DNA of 64,000 nt from Chryseobacterium sp. MA9 (GCF_024399315.1 NZ_CP075170.1:3100001-3164000), one strand, 5' to 3'; positions 52,879 to 63,032 are shown, numbered from the stretch's first letter. Notes: generated from the letters alone by a model not told the origin. Numbers and translations: made by a program.

Positions 52879-54189
52879 TTAAGACTTGTTTTGATGTTGC
52901 CTGGAAAGTCTTCTGTCAACTAAATATAAAACAATTCCTACGGCTATAATTCCCACTCCAATAAGGCTTTCTTTAGGATTATGAACAAATGTAAAATAGA
53001 GAATATAGATACTGAACAATAGAAAAACAGTTGGGAAAATATGGAAAGCATTCGATTTAAAAATTTTCCTGTCTTTTTTCTTAAGGAAGAAGACGGTAGA
53101 AATGGCCAGGCTTGCAAAAAGCTGTAAAATAAAAGCTGTATAAACAAAAATTTCTTTAAAACTTCCTGTTAGAATAATAATGGCAGCAATCACTGCATGA
53201 GCAAAAATAGCTCTTACAGGAATTCCTTTTGTATTGCCCGTTGATAATGGTTTCCAAATGTACGTATGTTTTGCAAAAGCCTGGGTCAACCTCGAACCGA
53301 CCCATAAATATCCACTAATTGTTGCAATTAGCTGCAAAGCGATAAAAATATTGACGATCTTTCCAAAAGCAGGACCCAACATATTGACAGCAGCTTCTCC
53401 CATCACATCTTCTTTTCCTGCCAACTGGCTCACAGGAGCATGTTTCAGCATAATATAATTCACCAAAATATAGCTTACCGTCACAAAAACAGTTCCGATA
53501 ATCAAAGATTTTGGAAGGTTTTTCTGAACGTCTTTTATTTCTCCTGCGATATAAGAAGCCGAATTCCAACCTGTGTAGGAATAGGTAACAAATACCAGAG
53601 ACGTAGCAAATGCAGGAAGCATGATCTCATTTTTCCAGCTGTCACTGAAGTTTAAACTATTGCCAATCTGTGCTGAATCTGAAAGTCCAACACCAAGTAT
53701 AACCAACACAATAATAAAAGCTATTTTGATGAAAGTGAAAAAGTTATGAAATCTGCTGGATGTTTTTAAACTAAATGATAACGCAATCGCAACCAGGAAA
53801 ATAGCTGCAATCGCAAAACCGTTTCCAAAGGAATAATCAAATACGGAAAGGTATTTTGACATTGCCAGTGCTGCCAGCGCTACCGGAGAGGAAAATCCGA
53901 TGATGAGTGAAACCCAGCTTATCAAATATCCGAATATGGGATGATAGGTTTCTTTGAGATAAATAAAATCGCCTCCGTTTCCTTTAAAATGTGAGCCCAA
54001 TTCTGCGTAGCAAAAAGCTCCGAACAAAGCGAGAACTCCTCCAATGCTCCATAACAGGAAAATACTGTAGGTATTGGTAATATCGGATAACTGAAATCCC
54101 AGAGTTGTAAAAATCCCTGTTCCGATCATATTGGAAACAACGATGGCGGCGGCTGTTTTCCAGCCAATCTGATGTGAAGCAGTGCTCAT
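52879..54189 (-). CDS. APC family amino-acid permease
   Basis: The 436-residue permease has about 12 helices. The N-terminal IVVSNMIGTGIFTTLGF carries the consensus G(S/T)G(I/V) ligand loop of the APC family. The gene starts 7 bases after the TonB receptor stop. The SAM-I riboswitch ahead of that receptor predicts methionine or a related amino acid as substrate, though the closest sequence class cannot be proven here. Confidence 0.88.
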   Translation of the reverse strand: MSTASHQIGWKTAAAIVVSNMIGTGIFTTLGFQLSDITNTYSIFLLWSIGGVLALFGAFCYAELGSHFKGNGGDFIYLKETYHPIFGYLISWVSLIIGFSSPVALAALAMSKYLSVFDYSFGNGFAIAAIFLVAIALSFSLKTSSRFHNFFTFIKIAFIIVLVILGVGLSDSAQIGNSLNFSDSWKNEIMLPAFATSLVFVTYSYTGWNSASYIAGEIKDVQKNLPKSLIIGTVFVTVSYILVNYIMLKHAPVSQLAGKEDVMGEAAVNMLGPAFGKIVNIFIALQLIATISGYLWVGSRLTQAFAKHTYIWKPLSTGNTKGIPVRAIFAHAVIAAIIILTGSFKEIFVYTAFILQLFASLAISTVFFLKKKDRKIFKSNAFHIFPTVFLLFSIYILYFTFVHNPKESLIGVGIIAVGIVLYLVDRRLSRQHQNKS

Positions 54190-54196
54190 TTAATGA

Positions 54197-56620
54197 TTAA
54201 AAGTTAAAATTAAGTCTTCCGAAGAAATAATTCCCCAGTGTTCCCATCTGTACCGGTGCATATTTGAATACACCATAATACGAATTTTCATATATCTGAC
54301 GATCCGGAAAGACATCAAATACGTTATTGGCTCCTACCGTAAAGTTGATACTTTTTGTGATATCATACCCAACACTGATGTCGGTCACTATTTTCGGCGA
54401 GAATTCCTGGACTCCTCCAAATGGATAACCATCTCTTATTACTTTACCAAAATAGGTATTTCTCACGAGAAAATTGAACTTCCCGATTCCATAATTTAAT
54501 CCTAATGAGGCTTTTGTTTTTGGAGACAGGGTTTCAATGATGTTGATCTGATCCGGTCCAAAAAATTGATTTTGAGGAGTTCCTAAGTTTTCCGGAAAAT
54601 GGAAGTCTGTGATTTTCGTTTCTGTATAATTTCCGGCCAGATTAATATTCATTTTTCCGTTACCGAGAATCCAATCATATGAAACTACTACATCTACTCC
54701 TTTTGTTTCGGTATCAATGGCATTGGCAAAGAATCTTCCGCTTTCGACCTTAAACTGATCCAGCTTCGGATCAGTGATATTGCTGGTAATCACAATTCTA
54801 TTTTTTACCTTTATCCAATATCCATCTACGGTAATAAATAATCCTTTTACAGGTTTTAAAGTGAATCCAGCACTTGCGTTGACAGAAGTTTCCTGTTTGA
54901 GTTTATCGAATCCAAGAATTCTTGCAGCATCACTGTCATTTCTGAAAATTCCTTTGGTTACAATTCCGGAACCAGAGGTCGAAATATCGGCATAAGAGTT
55001 ATTAAAATACTGCTGTTGAAGAGAGGGTGCTCTGAATCCCGTTCCTACAGCTGCTCTTACTGCATAATTTTCTACGAACTCATATCGTATGGCCAGCTTT
55101 CCATTCAAGGTATTTCCAAAATCTGAATAATTTTCAAATCTTGCAGCGGCATCTATATTCAGTTTTTTATCTAAATCATAAGATACATCGCCATATACTG
55201 CGGTGGAGTGCCTGTCTTTCTTCAATGCATTGTTTGGAGAAAACCCGATAAAGGACTGAGATCCTCCTGCTCCAAGTACTGTTGATCCTTCAGTAGCAAC
55301 GTTTCCATTGATGTCATATTGGGTATAAGAAGCTTCATCACCGGCTTTAATCTGGTATTGTTCAAATCTGAATTCTCCACCAAATGCGATATTGAAACGG
55401 TTTATATTTTTGGAAACATCAAGATTAATGGCATTTTGAAGGAAGCTATGCGCTCCTGCGTAAAAACGTGTTGGTGATTTTGCCCCGAGAGAAGCATTGT
55501 TGGTATTACTCACATTATAATTGAATGTATTGCTTCCGAATGTATTGCTTAGATCCAATAGCCAATCGTTAACATTATATTTTGCACCTACAGCATAAGA
55601 AACATCATACACCTGAGACCCAAGAGCTGCCTGAAATCCGTTTGGGTAAATGGATGCAACTACATTGGATGTTTCGCTAGGCAGTCTTCTGAAACCAAAT
55701 CCTTTTCCTTCTTTGATACTGAAACCTCCGAAAGAATACACTTTAAAATTATCATTAAAAGGGTATTCTGAATTGAAAAACAGCTGTCCCTGTCTGATTT
55801 GAGCATCTCCGATCTGAAAATTGAAATCATCGCGAGCCAATCCCCGCTCCTTAATCTTCGCATCATCTGCAGCTCTTGCTGCTTCCGGATCATCTGCAAA
55901 TGCATAAGCAAAATTATTTCCAAAAATATCAAGATCGTGATTTTGAGTTCTTGTGGTTTTTCCTCTGTGGCTTAACTGTAATGAAAGATTGAGATATCCG
56001 TTGTTCTTTCCTAATGAAGTTCCGTAGTTGGCTCCTGCCTGATAGGTATCTCCATCATTTCTCCCAGTCAATCCATACGTAAGACTTGCTGAAGCTCCTG
56101 CATTTTTTTTAAGAATAATATTGATCACTCCCGCAATGGCATCAGAACCGTATTGTGCTGCTGCACCGTCTCTTAAGACTTCTATTCTATCAATAGCAAT
56201 GACAGGAATTGTACTCAGATCTGTTCCTACAGAGCCATTTCCTACTGTATTCTGATAATTGACTAAAGAAGTAGTGTGTCTTCTTTTTCCATTCAGCAAT
56301 ACAAGAACCTGATCAGGTCCCATTCCTCTTAAGGTTACGGGATCAATATGTTCGGTACCATCAGAAGCTGACTGTCTCACTGCATTAAACGATGGGATAA
56401 CATAATTCAGAAGATCCTGAGCAGTCATTTGTGGAGAACTCCTTTGGATTTTGTCTATATTGATAACATCTACAGGAACCGGTGTTTCCAGTTTGGTTCT
56501 TTTGACATTACGGTTTCCAACGATGATAATATCTTCGATTTGTTTTCCTTTTTCCTCATTCTCCTGAGCAGCAACCAAAATTGCTCCAAGCAATAATACA
56601 GCTGTACTTAATTTTTTCAT
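54197..56620 (-). CDS. TonB-dependent outer-membrane receptor
   Basis: The 807-residue receptor (from ATG 56620) has a signal peptide ending ILVAAQ, a plug domain starting EDIIIVGNRNVKRTKLETPVPVDVINIDKI, and the plug motif VTLRGMGPDQVLVLLNGKRRH. A 22-strand-type barrel ends in the aromatic FGRLNFNF. No CarboxypepD_reg domain precedes it, so it is not a SusC-type protein. The SAM-I riboswitch upstream and the permease downstream (7 bases) suggest methionine or a precursor as cargo. Confidence 0.93.
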   Translation of the reverse strand: MKKLSTAVLLLGAILVAAQENEEKGKQIEDIIIVGNRNVKRTKLETPVPVDVINIDKIQRSSPQMTAQDLLNYVIPSFNAVRQSASDGTEHIDPVTLRGMGPDQVLVLLNGKRRHTTSLVNYQNTVGNGSVGTDLSTIPVIAIDRIEVLRDGAAAQYGSDAIAGVINIILKKNAGASASLTYGLTGRNDGDTYQAGANYGTSLGKNNGYLNLSLQLSHRGKTTRTQNHDLDIFGNNFAYAFADDPEAARAADDAKIKERGLARDDFNFQIGDAQIRQGQLFFNSEYPFNDNFKVYSFGGFSIKEGKGFGFRRLPSETSNVVASIYPNGFQAALGSQVYDVSYAVGAKYNVNDWLLDLSNTFGSNTFNYNVSNTNNASLGAKSPTRFYAGAHSFLQNAINLDVSKNINRFNIAFGGEFRFEQYQIKAGDEASYTQYDINGNVATEGSTVLGAGGSQSFIGFSPNNALKKDRHSTAVYGDVSYDLDKKLNIDAAARFENYSDFGNTLNGKLAIRYEFVENYAVRAAVGTGFRAPSLQQQYFNNSYADISTSGSGIVTKGIFRNDSDAARILGFDKLKQETSVNASAGFTLKPVKGLFITVDGYWIKVKNRIVITSNITDPKLDQFKVESGRFFANAIDTETKGVDVVVSYDWILGNGKMNINLAGNYTETKITDFHFPENLGTPQNQFFGPDQINIIETLSPKTKASLGLNYGIGKFNFLVRNTYFGKVIRDGYPFGGVQEFSPKIVTDISVGYDITKSINFTVGANNVFDVFPDRQIYENSYYGVFKYAPVQMGTLGNYFFGRLNFNF

Positions 56621-56716
56621 TTTTGTTCTTGCCAATTAATAATAACAGTCTGACGGATCTTTCCGCAGATATACAAGACTTCAAGAAATGGAATTCATAT
56701 AAGAATATTGACTTCA

Positions 56717-56820
56717 CTTATCTCCCCCCTCAGGGTTGGAATTAGCACCTTTACACTTCTCGAATCGTGCAGGTTGCTAAGGTTTCTTTGGGCCAAATCC
56801 CTCCACCTTTCTTGATAAAT
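56717..56820 (-). ncRNA. SAM-I (S-box) riboswitch
   Basis: On the minus strand the conserved S-box core appears in order: TTATCAAG, AGGTGGAGGGA, TGGCCC, AAACC, AGCAACC, GGTGCTAATTCC, and the closing GATAAG that pairs with the start. These are the hallmarks of the SAM-I aptamer. It lies about 100 bases before the TonB receptor. A hairpin CGGA-AAGA-TCCG inside AGTCT...AGACT follows the aptamer and may be part of the expression platform, but no T run follows, so the ON/OFF mechanism is not clear. Confidence 0.95.
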
Positions 56821-56826
56821 CTACTG

Positions 56827-56857
56827 CAAAAGTAGACTATTTTTTTAAATATACAAA
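56827..56857 (-). promoter_or_regulatory. promoter of the SAM-riboswitch operon
   Basis: On the minus strand TTTG (56854-56857), 19 bases, TACTTTTG (56827-56834) is a full match to TTTG-N19-TAnnTTTG. Transcription would begin near 56820, at the 5' end of the aptamer. Confidence 0.88.
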
Positions 56858-56891
56858 AAAGGCAAATCTGCTATACTGCAAATCTGCCTTT
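56858..56891 (-). terminator. terminator of the amylase gene
   Basis: The arms 56858-56871 and 56878-56891 form a 14-bp stem with two G-U pairs, and on the minus strand a TTTTTT run follows. It stands between the amylase stop (56896) and the riboswitch promoter. Confidence 0.88.
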
Positions 56892-56895
56892 TCGT

Positions 56896-59733
56896 TTACT
56901 TTACAATCATCTTTTGAATTGCAGTTCCTGTTTCCGATTTCAGCTGCACCAGATAAGTTCCTGCCGGATAAGTGATCTTCATTTCATAGGTACCGTTTTC
57001 TTTATTCAGTTTAAATGAATCCAGCCTTTTGCCAGTCATATCAAAAATCAAAATTTCTCCGTTTTTTGCTTTGTTAAAAATTAATTTAGCAATTCTGTTT
57101 TGAACCGGATTATCTGCAATCTGAAGAGATAGTTTATTTACTGTCTTTATATCTGCTGTTGACAGCGCACCTGCATAATTTCCGAAGATTCTGAATTCTC
57201 CCGGCTGTAAAGTTATCGGGGCCGTGGTAGAAACTACATTCGAAATAGTGTCATCCATCAGATTCTGCCATTGCCCTGTGTAAGGAAAGAAAGGAACAAC
57301 GTTTTGTACAGATGTAGCGTAATTGGCCAATACTACCACATTTTTTATTCCGGTTGTAATAGCCGGATCATAAAGATAAATTCTTGTGATCAATCCATCC
57401 GGATCATTAGTCAGATTATTGGATTCTATACTGTACGTTTTAGTTTTAAAAATCTGATGGGTATTTCTGATTGTGATTATTTTAGCCCATATATCATATA
57501 CTGCTTTTCTGTTTACGTTGGAATCATATCCCAAGGTAAATGCAACAGGTTTTTCATCGGTTCTGCACCCATTATTGATGGTGCCGTCAGCACATCTGTT
57601 GATACTGAACTCATAGCCTAATTCACCGAACTGCCAGATCATTTTCGGACCAGGAATGGTAAAGAAGGTCGCTCCGAAGGTTTTCATTCTTTCAAGAGCT
57701 GTATTAAGGTTTTTAACATCATAACTTCCGTTAGCAGCACCGTAGGCAAGGTTTTTAAACATCAGTCTTTCTTCATCATGGCTTTCTCCGTACCCTACAG
57801 CACGCATATTGGTAAAACCATGAAGACTATGGTTCATTCTGTCGTAATTACTGTTGTCTTTATATCCCATGGTATTCTGGTTATAGGGATCAGTTTGTTT
57901 ATTCCAAAGCATTACTCCTTTTCCTTCTGCTACTCTGTAGTTTGCCCATTGCTGTTCTTCTGCATCCGTTCCCAGATGTTCAAAGATCATATAAGAATTC
58001 GGATCAATGGCCCATTGTCTGTCTGCATAATGCTTCATGATGTCCACTCTGTCCTGTTGGTAGGCATTGGTGCATGCTTCGTCATTTTCGGAACAGCTTT
58101 GGGTAAATCCTTTTGTTAAATCCCAACGGAATCCGTCTATTCGATATTCTGTCAGCCACTGCTGAAGACATCTTTCAACGTAATATTGAGTTGAAAGACT
58201 TGTATGATTAAAATCGTTAAACACATTGTATGAGTGTTTCGGAACCTGATTGAAATAAGGATTGTTTGCTGCAACATTTCCATAACCGTCACCATCTGGA
58301 TCTATATTCCAAAGTCTTACTAAAGGAGAGCGCCCTGTAGCGTGATTAAATGCTACATCCAGAATCACTGCAATTCCGTTCTGGTGGCAGATATCTACAA
58401 ATTCTTTGAATTTTTCAGGGGTTCCGTACGCTTTGTCTAATGCATAATGAAACGAAGTATTGTATCCCCATGAAAGATTCCCGTCAAATTCCATGATAGG
58501 AAGCAATTCTATAGCATTGATTTTTAGATTCTTTAAATAAGAAATTTTATTGATCAGGGACTGCCAGTTCTTTTCCTGTGTGAAATCTCTTAATAATAAC
58601 TCATATACAACGAGATCTTCTTTCGCTGGTCTCTGAAAATTGGTAACCTGCCAATTATATGCCGCCTGCCCTGTTTTAAACGTTGAAACTTCAAACCCTT
58701 GTCCAGCTGGGAATACAGGTAAGTTCGGATATGTGGAGGCAGAAATCCACGGATCATCATAAGAAGATAAGATCTGTGGCGAATAAGGATCTGCCACCTT
58801 TCTCAGATCATTTGTTCTGTACTGGAAAGTATAGAGTTGCTGAGGAGTCAGGCCAATCAATTCTATCCAGTACAGATCAGGATTTGTGGTATCTTTTTTC
58901 ATTAAATAGGTATCATTCACCACCCAGTTATTGAAACTTCCGATGACATGAACAAAACTTTTTCCCGGAGCATATAAAGCAAGTCCAACCTTGGTTTGAT
59001 CTGTAGGATGATAATTAATTCCTTGTTTTATCCAGTTGGGTATTGCTTCAGAAATTACATTTCTGGGAACCTGTAAAATGAATGTCGCAGTTTTAGAATT
59101 AGCTCCTTCTGTAGCAATAAGTTCCATACTGGCATCCTGAGTAACTGTATAACTGTAAGAATAGGATTGTGATGGAGTTGTTGTAGAGTTAACCACAGTT
59201 CCGTTTGCTTTTAACTGAAATGTTGCGTTGGTATTTGTTGTTGCAGTAATAATGATAGAGTTTCCTGCCGGAACAGAAGTCAGGCTATTGGATAATGGAT
59301 TGGTAAGATTTAAACTTAAAGTACCCACATTTACAAAAATGTCCGGTGAGGTCTGATGGGATCCTGTTTTATCTTTTAATAAAAATCCGAACCTTCCGAT
59401 TCCTGTTCTTCCGAAAAAAGAAGTCGGAGTAAAAGTGAGTGAATAGCTATCTGTAGCAGCATTATAATTTAGTTTATTCAGGTCGTTGGAGCTACTCCAG
59501 CTACCATTGGTAGGACAGTTCTGACTGTTCTGGTAATTAGTGTCAAAAGACCATGACCAGATATAAATGGTATTATTGGAAACTCCCCAGGCGGATTCAT
59601 CAATCTGATCTCCCGGAACCGTAAGCGTAACAACATCTGTTTCATTGAACGGATTAGGGCTAATCGTATAGTTGATCTGCCCAAAAACAAACATGGTAAC
59701 AAGCACAAAAACAACGGAATAAAACTTTTTCAT
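56896..59733 (-). CDS. secreted alpha-amylase family glycoside hydrolase (GH13) with T9SS sorting domain
   Basis: The 945-residue enzyme has a signal peptide (to about VFGQ), Ig-like and CBM48-like domains (FVHVIGSFNNW), and a GH13 barrel. Family regions are DVAFNHATG, FRWDLTKG with nucleophile Asp538, IFEHLG with acid Glu585, and the SHDEE region IV. The C-terminus is a type IX sorting domain (MTGKRLDSF...GTYLVQLKSETG). It should break alpha-1,4 or alpha-1,6 glucans outside the cell. Confidence 0.94.
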   Translation of the reverse strand: MKKFYSVVFVLVTMFVFGQINYTISPNPFNETDVVTLTVPGDQIDESAWGVSNNTIYIWSWSFDTNYQNSQNCPTNGSWSSSNDLNKLNYNAATDSYSLTFTPTSFFGRTGIGRFGFLLKDKTGSHQTSPDIFVNVGTLSLNLTNPLSNSLTSVPAGNSIIITATTNTNATFQLKANGTVVNSTTTPSQSYSYSYTVTQDASMELIATEGANSKTATFILQVPRNVISEAIPNWIKQGINYHPTDQTKVGLALYAPGKSFVHVIGSFNNWVVNDTYLMKKDTTNPDLYWIELIGLTPQQLYTFQYRTNDLRKVADPYSPQILSSYDDPWISASTYPNLPVFPAGQGFEVSTFKTGQAAYNWQVTNFQRPAKEDLVVYELLLRDFTQEKNWQSLINKISYLKNLKINAIELLPIMEFDGNLSWGYNTSFHYALDKAYGTPEKFKEFVDICHQNGIAVILDVAFNHATGRSPLVRLWNIDPDGDGYGNVAANNPYFNQVPKHSYNVFNDFNHTSLSTQYYVERCLQQWLTEYRIDGFRWDLTKGFTQSCSENDEACTNAYQQDRVDIMKHYADRQWAIDPNSYMIFEHLGTDAEEQQWANYRVAEGKGVMLWNKQTDPYNQNTMGYKDNSNYDRMNHSLHGFTNMRAVGYGESHDEERLMFKNLAYGAANGSYDVKNLNTALERMKTFGATFFTIPGPKMIWQFGELGYEFSINRCADGTINNGCRTDEKPVAFTLGYDSNVNRKAVYDIWAKIITIRNTHQIFKTKTYSIESNNLTNDPDGLITRIYLYDPAITTGIKNVVVLANYATSVQNVVPFFPYTGQWQNLMDDTISNVVSTTAPITLQPGEFRIFGNYAGALSTADIKTVNKLSLQIADNPVQNRIAKLIFNKAKNGEILIFDMTGKRLDSFKLNKENGTYEMKITYPAGTYLVQLKSETGTAIQKMIVK

Positions 59734-59840
59734 TTATTATTTTTTTATCGAATATAGTATAAATTTTTCTTCATAACGACTATTCTTGCGCAGTCTTCAT
59801 CAAATATTTCAATTTTCCAGGAAAAAATAAATTAAAAAAA

Positions 59841-59863
59841 GGCTCATGAAAATTTCATGAGCC
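59841..59863 (-). terminator. terminator of the FISUMP gene
   Basis: GGCTCATGAAA and TTTCATGAGCC form an 11-bp perfect stem with a one-base centre. The minus strand then reads TTTTTTT. The gene stop is at 59926, 63 bases upstream. Confidence 0.9.
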
Positions 59864-59925
59864 TCCAATAAAAGTAATTGTAATGAACTATTTTTTGAAC
59901 GAAAATCTTTGCTGTTGAAATCCGG

Positions 59926-62004
59926 TTAGTCTTTTATAATTTTTTTAGAAACGGATTGTCCATTCTTTAATTTTAAATCTACGATATATAATCCTGATGG
60001 AAGTTCAGCCATATTGATCTGATTATCGGAGAACTCTATGTTCATTTTTTGTCCTACTGCATTGATAACGATTACTTTTTCAATCACGGAATCTGATTTA
60101 ACAGTAAGAACTCCTTTTGTCGGATTCGGATGTATTCCTATTACAGCATTATTCAACTTAATTTCTGAAGTACTTAAAGAAGATGTAGGCTTAATACATC
60201 TTACTGATGAGCCCTGTCCTCTCATTGCTCCTGCTGATGGGTTGGCAATAGTTGATCCGATATACAGATATTTCGCGCCTAAACTTGATGTATCAGAACT
60301 CCAGAAATATCCTCTTTGCCCTACAAAACTAAAGTCGCCATTACCTGAGCTTCTGTATCCTCCTGCCGGTAATTTAAGATTGCTGCTGTAAGCAGTTGCC
60401 GGATTACCAATACCTTCAGCTCCTACTAAAGCAGTCCAGTCTGCCTGAGAAGGCATTTTCCAGTCTGTTCCTATCGCTTTACAAGGATCTACTCCGGCTG
60501 ATGCACTAGCATCTGCAACTGATGCACCAGCCCATGTATCCGAACTTGCAAAACCGGCCCACCATGCCGGAGACCCCGCAACATACACTCCTCCTGCAGC
60601 ACCAATGCCTTCCGGAGTATTAGGTGAAGGAGCTTGTGCTGTCTGAGAATTTCTAAGCTGGTGACCGTCATCCCATCTTCCCCATTGGAAAAGATCTCCA
60701 TATGAATTGGCATCAGCCACAGATGAAGCAACCTGTGTGCTTCCAAGATTCTGCTGAAGCCATATTTTTCCGTCAGCACCTCTTACTGTGGAATAAGCAA
60801 CCTGCTGACCACGATACATAAAACTCACACAACCTGTATCACCCACATTTGTTCCGGGGTCTGTATTGCTGCATGTTTGAGGATTTACTGTCAGAGAAAT
60901 TCTTTTAACTTTTGTGGTATTTTCAGAATAAGCAAGAACAAGATAATTGTGCGCTTTATCTATGGCAAGGTCGTTGTATTTTGCTTCACCATCCGAAACA
61001 AAGTCACCTCCAAAAGCAATCCAGTTTTGTGAATCATCTAATTTATAAACTGTATTTCTCAGGAAATTATCATTTTCAAAACGGCTGGCAACTACATATG
61101 GTTTCCCGGATTCCGTCACTGCTAAAGCAACATGCTGAACTTTCCCTTCTGAAAAATTAGCATTTCCAACCTGTACCCAAGAGTTTCCGTCAAATTTTTT
61201 AACATTCACTTTTCTGCCTCCTCCTGAGTTCGAAACATAGGCTACATAAATAGTATTAGATCCATCCAAAGCAATATCAGCATTGTATTGTTCTCCTGAA
61301 GAAGAAGCATCTGCAGAAGCTCCGCCTACCAAACTCCAGTTTTGTGTTGAGCTTGCATCAGTACTGTTTTGATACACTTTTAAACCTCCGGAAACATTAC
61401 ACGTATAGACCATATTATTAGTTCCGATGACCATTTCAGCAAATTCAGCGCCTCCTGAAAAGCCGGCATTTCCTACCTGCTCCCAAGTTCCGCCAAAATA
61501 TCTTTTTACCGTTCCTGAACCATAAGATCCATAAGTGAATATAATATTATCAGAAGAAACTGCAGAAGCCTGATAATTTACAGCACTGTCTGTAGCATTC
61601 GGAAGTTGTGACCATAACGATCCGGTAAACAGACGAACTTCCATTCCTGAGCCTGGATAACCAAGCTGATTGGTATAATAAAGACTGTTTCCATTTGGGC
61701 TTATAGACAACGAATTGTAAGTTGCCGTTCCAGTTGTAACCCCGGCACTTCCTCCTAAATATGACCATGAATTCCCGTCAAATTTCTGAACAGAACCTCT
61801 GGCTACAGAAACATCATAATATGACAGATAATAATTTCCTGAGTTGTCAATAACTAAATTATTAAAACTGCTCCCTCCTGCTGATACATCCTGAATGCCT
61901 CCAGCATTTTCCCATTGCTGAGCATAGACGCAGCTTCCGGCAATAGTCAGCAACGTTAATCCCGTTCTGATTTTCTGTATTGCAAAATGTAAATCTTTAA
62001 ACAT
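59926..62004 (-). CDS. secreted FISUMP-domain protein with T9SS sorting domain
   Basis: The 692-residue protein has a signal peptide ending VYAQ. A repeat region with beta-propeller-like Trp/Gly strands (GNSWSYLGGSAG, GNSWVQVGNANF) covers residues 30-370. A FISUMP domain (GADGKIWLQQNLGS, DWKMPSQADWTAL, GYFWSSDTS, SSVRCIKP) follows. A type IX sorting tail (IGIHPNPTKG...GLYIVDLKLKNG) ends it. It is probably a surface adhesin or lectin-like protein. It is divergent from an AraC regulator. Confidence 0.9.
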   Translation of the reverse strand: MFKDLHFAIQKIRTGLTLLTIAGSCVYAQQWENAGGIQDVSAGGSSFNNLVIDNSGNYYLSYYDVSVARGSVQKFDGNSWSYLGGSAGVTTGTATYNSLSISPNGNSLYYTNQLGYPGSGMEVRLFTGSLWSQLPNATDSAVNYQASAVSSDNIIFTYGSYGSGTVKRYFGGTWEQVGNAGFSGGAEFAEMVIGTNNMVYTCNVSGGLKVYQNSTDASSTQNWSLVGGASADASSSGEQYNADIALDGSNTIYVAYVSNSGGGRKVNVKKFDGNSWVQVGNANFSEGKVQHVALAVTESGKPYVVASRFENDNFLRNTVYKLDDSQNWIAFGGDFVSDGEAKYNDLAIDKAHNYLVLAYSENTTKVKRISLTVNPQTCSNTDPGTNVGDTGCVSFMYRGQQVAYSTVRGADGKIWLQQNLGSTQVASSVADANSYGDLFQWGRWDDGHQLRNSQTAQAPSPNTPEGIGAAGGVYVAGSPAWWAGFASSDTWAGASVADASASAGVDPCKAIGTDWKMPSQADWTALVGAEGIGNPATAYSSNLKLPAGGYRSSGNGDFSFVGQRGYFWSSDTSSLGAKYLYIGSTIANPSAGAMRGQGSSVRCIKPTSSLSTSEIKLNNAVIGIHPNPTKGVLTVKSDSVIEKVIVINAVGQKMNIEFSDNQINMAELPSGLYIVDLKLKNGQSVSKKIIKD

Positions 62005-62049
62005 ATAAAATATTATTTTTAATTATTCTAAATTTAATTTAATTTTGCG

Positions 62050-62057
62050 CAAAAGTA
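62050..62057 (-). promoter_or_regulatory. possible -7 element of the FISUMP gene
   Basis: On the minus strand TACTTTTG matches TAnnTTTG 46 bases before the start at 62004. No -33 TTTG is visible at the usual spacing. Confidence 0.4.
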
Positions 62058-62137
62058 CCTCTCCTGTTTAACCCTGAGTTATCATTTCCGAACTTTTGGT
62101 TATCCTGCGAAGAACTTTTACTTTAAGTAGTTGTACC

Positions 62138-63031
62138 ATGGCTGTAAAAATGTGTTGTATGAGGAAACCATCAAAAAGTGAACTTTTGTTCAGATCCGAA
62201 GACATCAAAATCATCATACAGGAAGATCTGTGTCCTGATCAATCCTTCAAATCTCATATGCTGGAAGGGAAGTCCAGCTTTAATCTTCTTTTTCTGCTGA
62301 GTGACGGCATTAATTTGAAAGCTCACGATTGCGGAACTCAATTTTTATTTAAGAAAAATCAATATATCCTTCATTATTCCCCTACAGAAAGTATTGCTGA
62401 GCTATGGACTGAAAACCAGGAAATCCTGATGTATCTTCAGATTCAGATTAATTATCAATATATTTTTAACCTCATCAATCCTGAGCTTAATCGTGAGAAT
62501 GCTGAGATTCTGGAAAATATGATTCATAATAATTTCATATTCCTCCATAAAGAAACACCGCCGGACATGACGGTTGAAATGCATATGATTGTAAAAGAAA
62601 TTCTAGGATACACCAAGAAAGGAATCATGCAGAAGCTATTTATAGAAGCCAAGATTATTAAGCTTCTGATTTTGATTTTTGAGCAGTTTAATGAGAAAAA
62701 CATTTTGGAATCCACTCCAAAGACTCCTGAAATGATCAGGAAATTCATTGATGAAAATTACCACAGAAATATAAAAGCGGAAGAGATCGGAAAGTATATT
62801 GGTATGAATCAGAATATTATCCGAAAGGAATTCAAGGCCCAGTATCATACAACGATTGCTCATTATATATCGGAACTCAGAATGCTGAAAGCGAGAAAAC
62901 TGATCACCGACAAAGAGATTATGATCAAAGAAATAGCTATTGAATGTGGTTATGAGTATCTTCAGAACTTTACACGGGCTTTTAAAAAGAAATTTGGAAT
63001 GTCCCCGGAAAGCCTTAGGAATAATAAATAG
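62138..63031 (+). CDS. AraC family transcriptional regulator
   Basis: From the ATG at 62138 the protein has 297 residues. The C-terminal 100 residues hold two helix-turn-helix motifs, with IGKYIGMNQNIIRKEFKAQY and the signature IAIECGYEYLQNFTRAFKKKFGMSPESLR. The N-terminal part is a sensor domain with no clear family. It is divergent from the FISUMP gene with 133 bp between, so it may control that gene. The frame is open from TTG at 62096, but the ATG is preferred. Confidence 0.9.
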   Translation: MAVKMCCMRKPSKSELLFRSEDIKIIIQEDLCPDQSFKSHMLEGKSSFNLLFLLSDGINLKAHDCGTQFLFKKNQYILHYSPTESIAELWTENQEILMYLQIQINYQYIFNLINPELNRENAEILENMIHNNFIFLHKETPPDMTVEMHMIVKEILGYTKKGIMQKLFIEAKIIKLLILIFEQFNEKNILESTPKTPEMIRKFIDENYHRNIKAEEIGKYIGMNQNIIRKEFKAQYHTTIAHYISELRMLKARKLITDKEIMIKEIAIECGYEYLQNFTRAFKKKFGMSPESLRNNK

Positions 63032-63032
63032 A

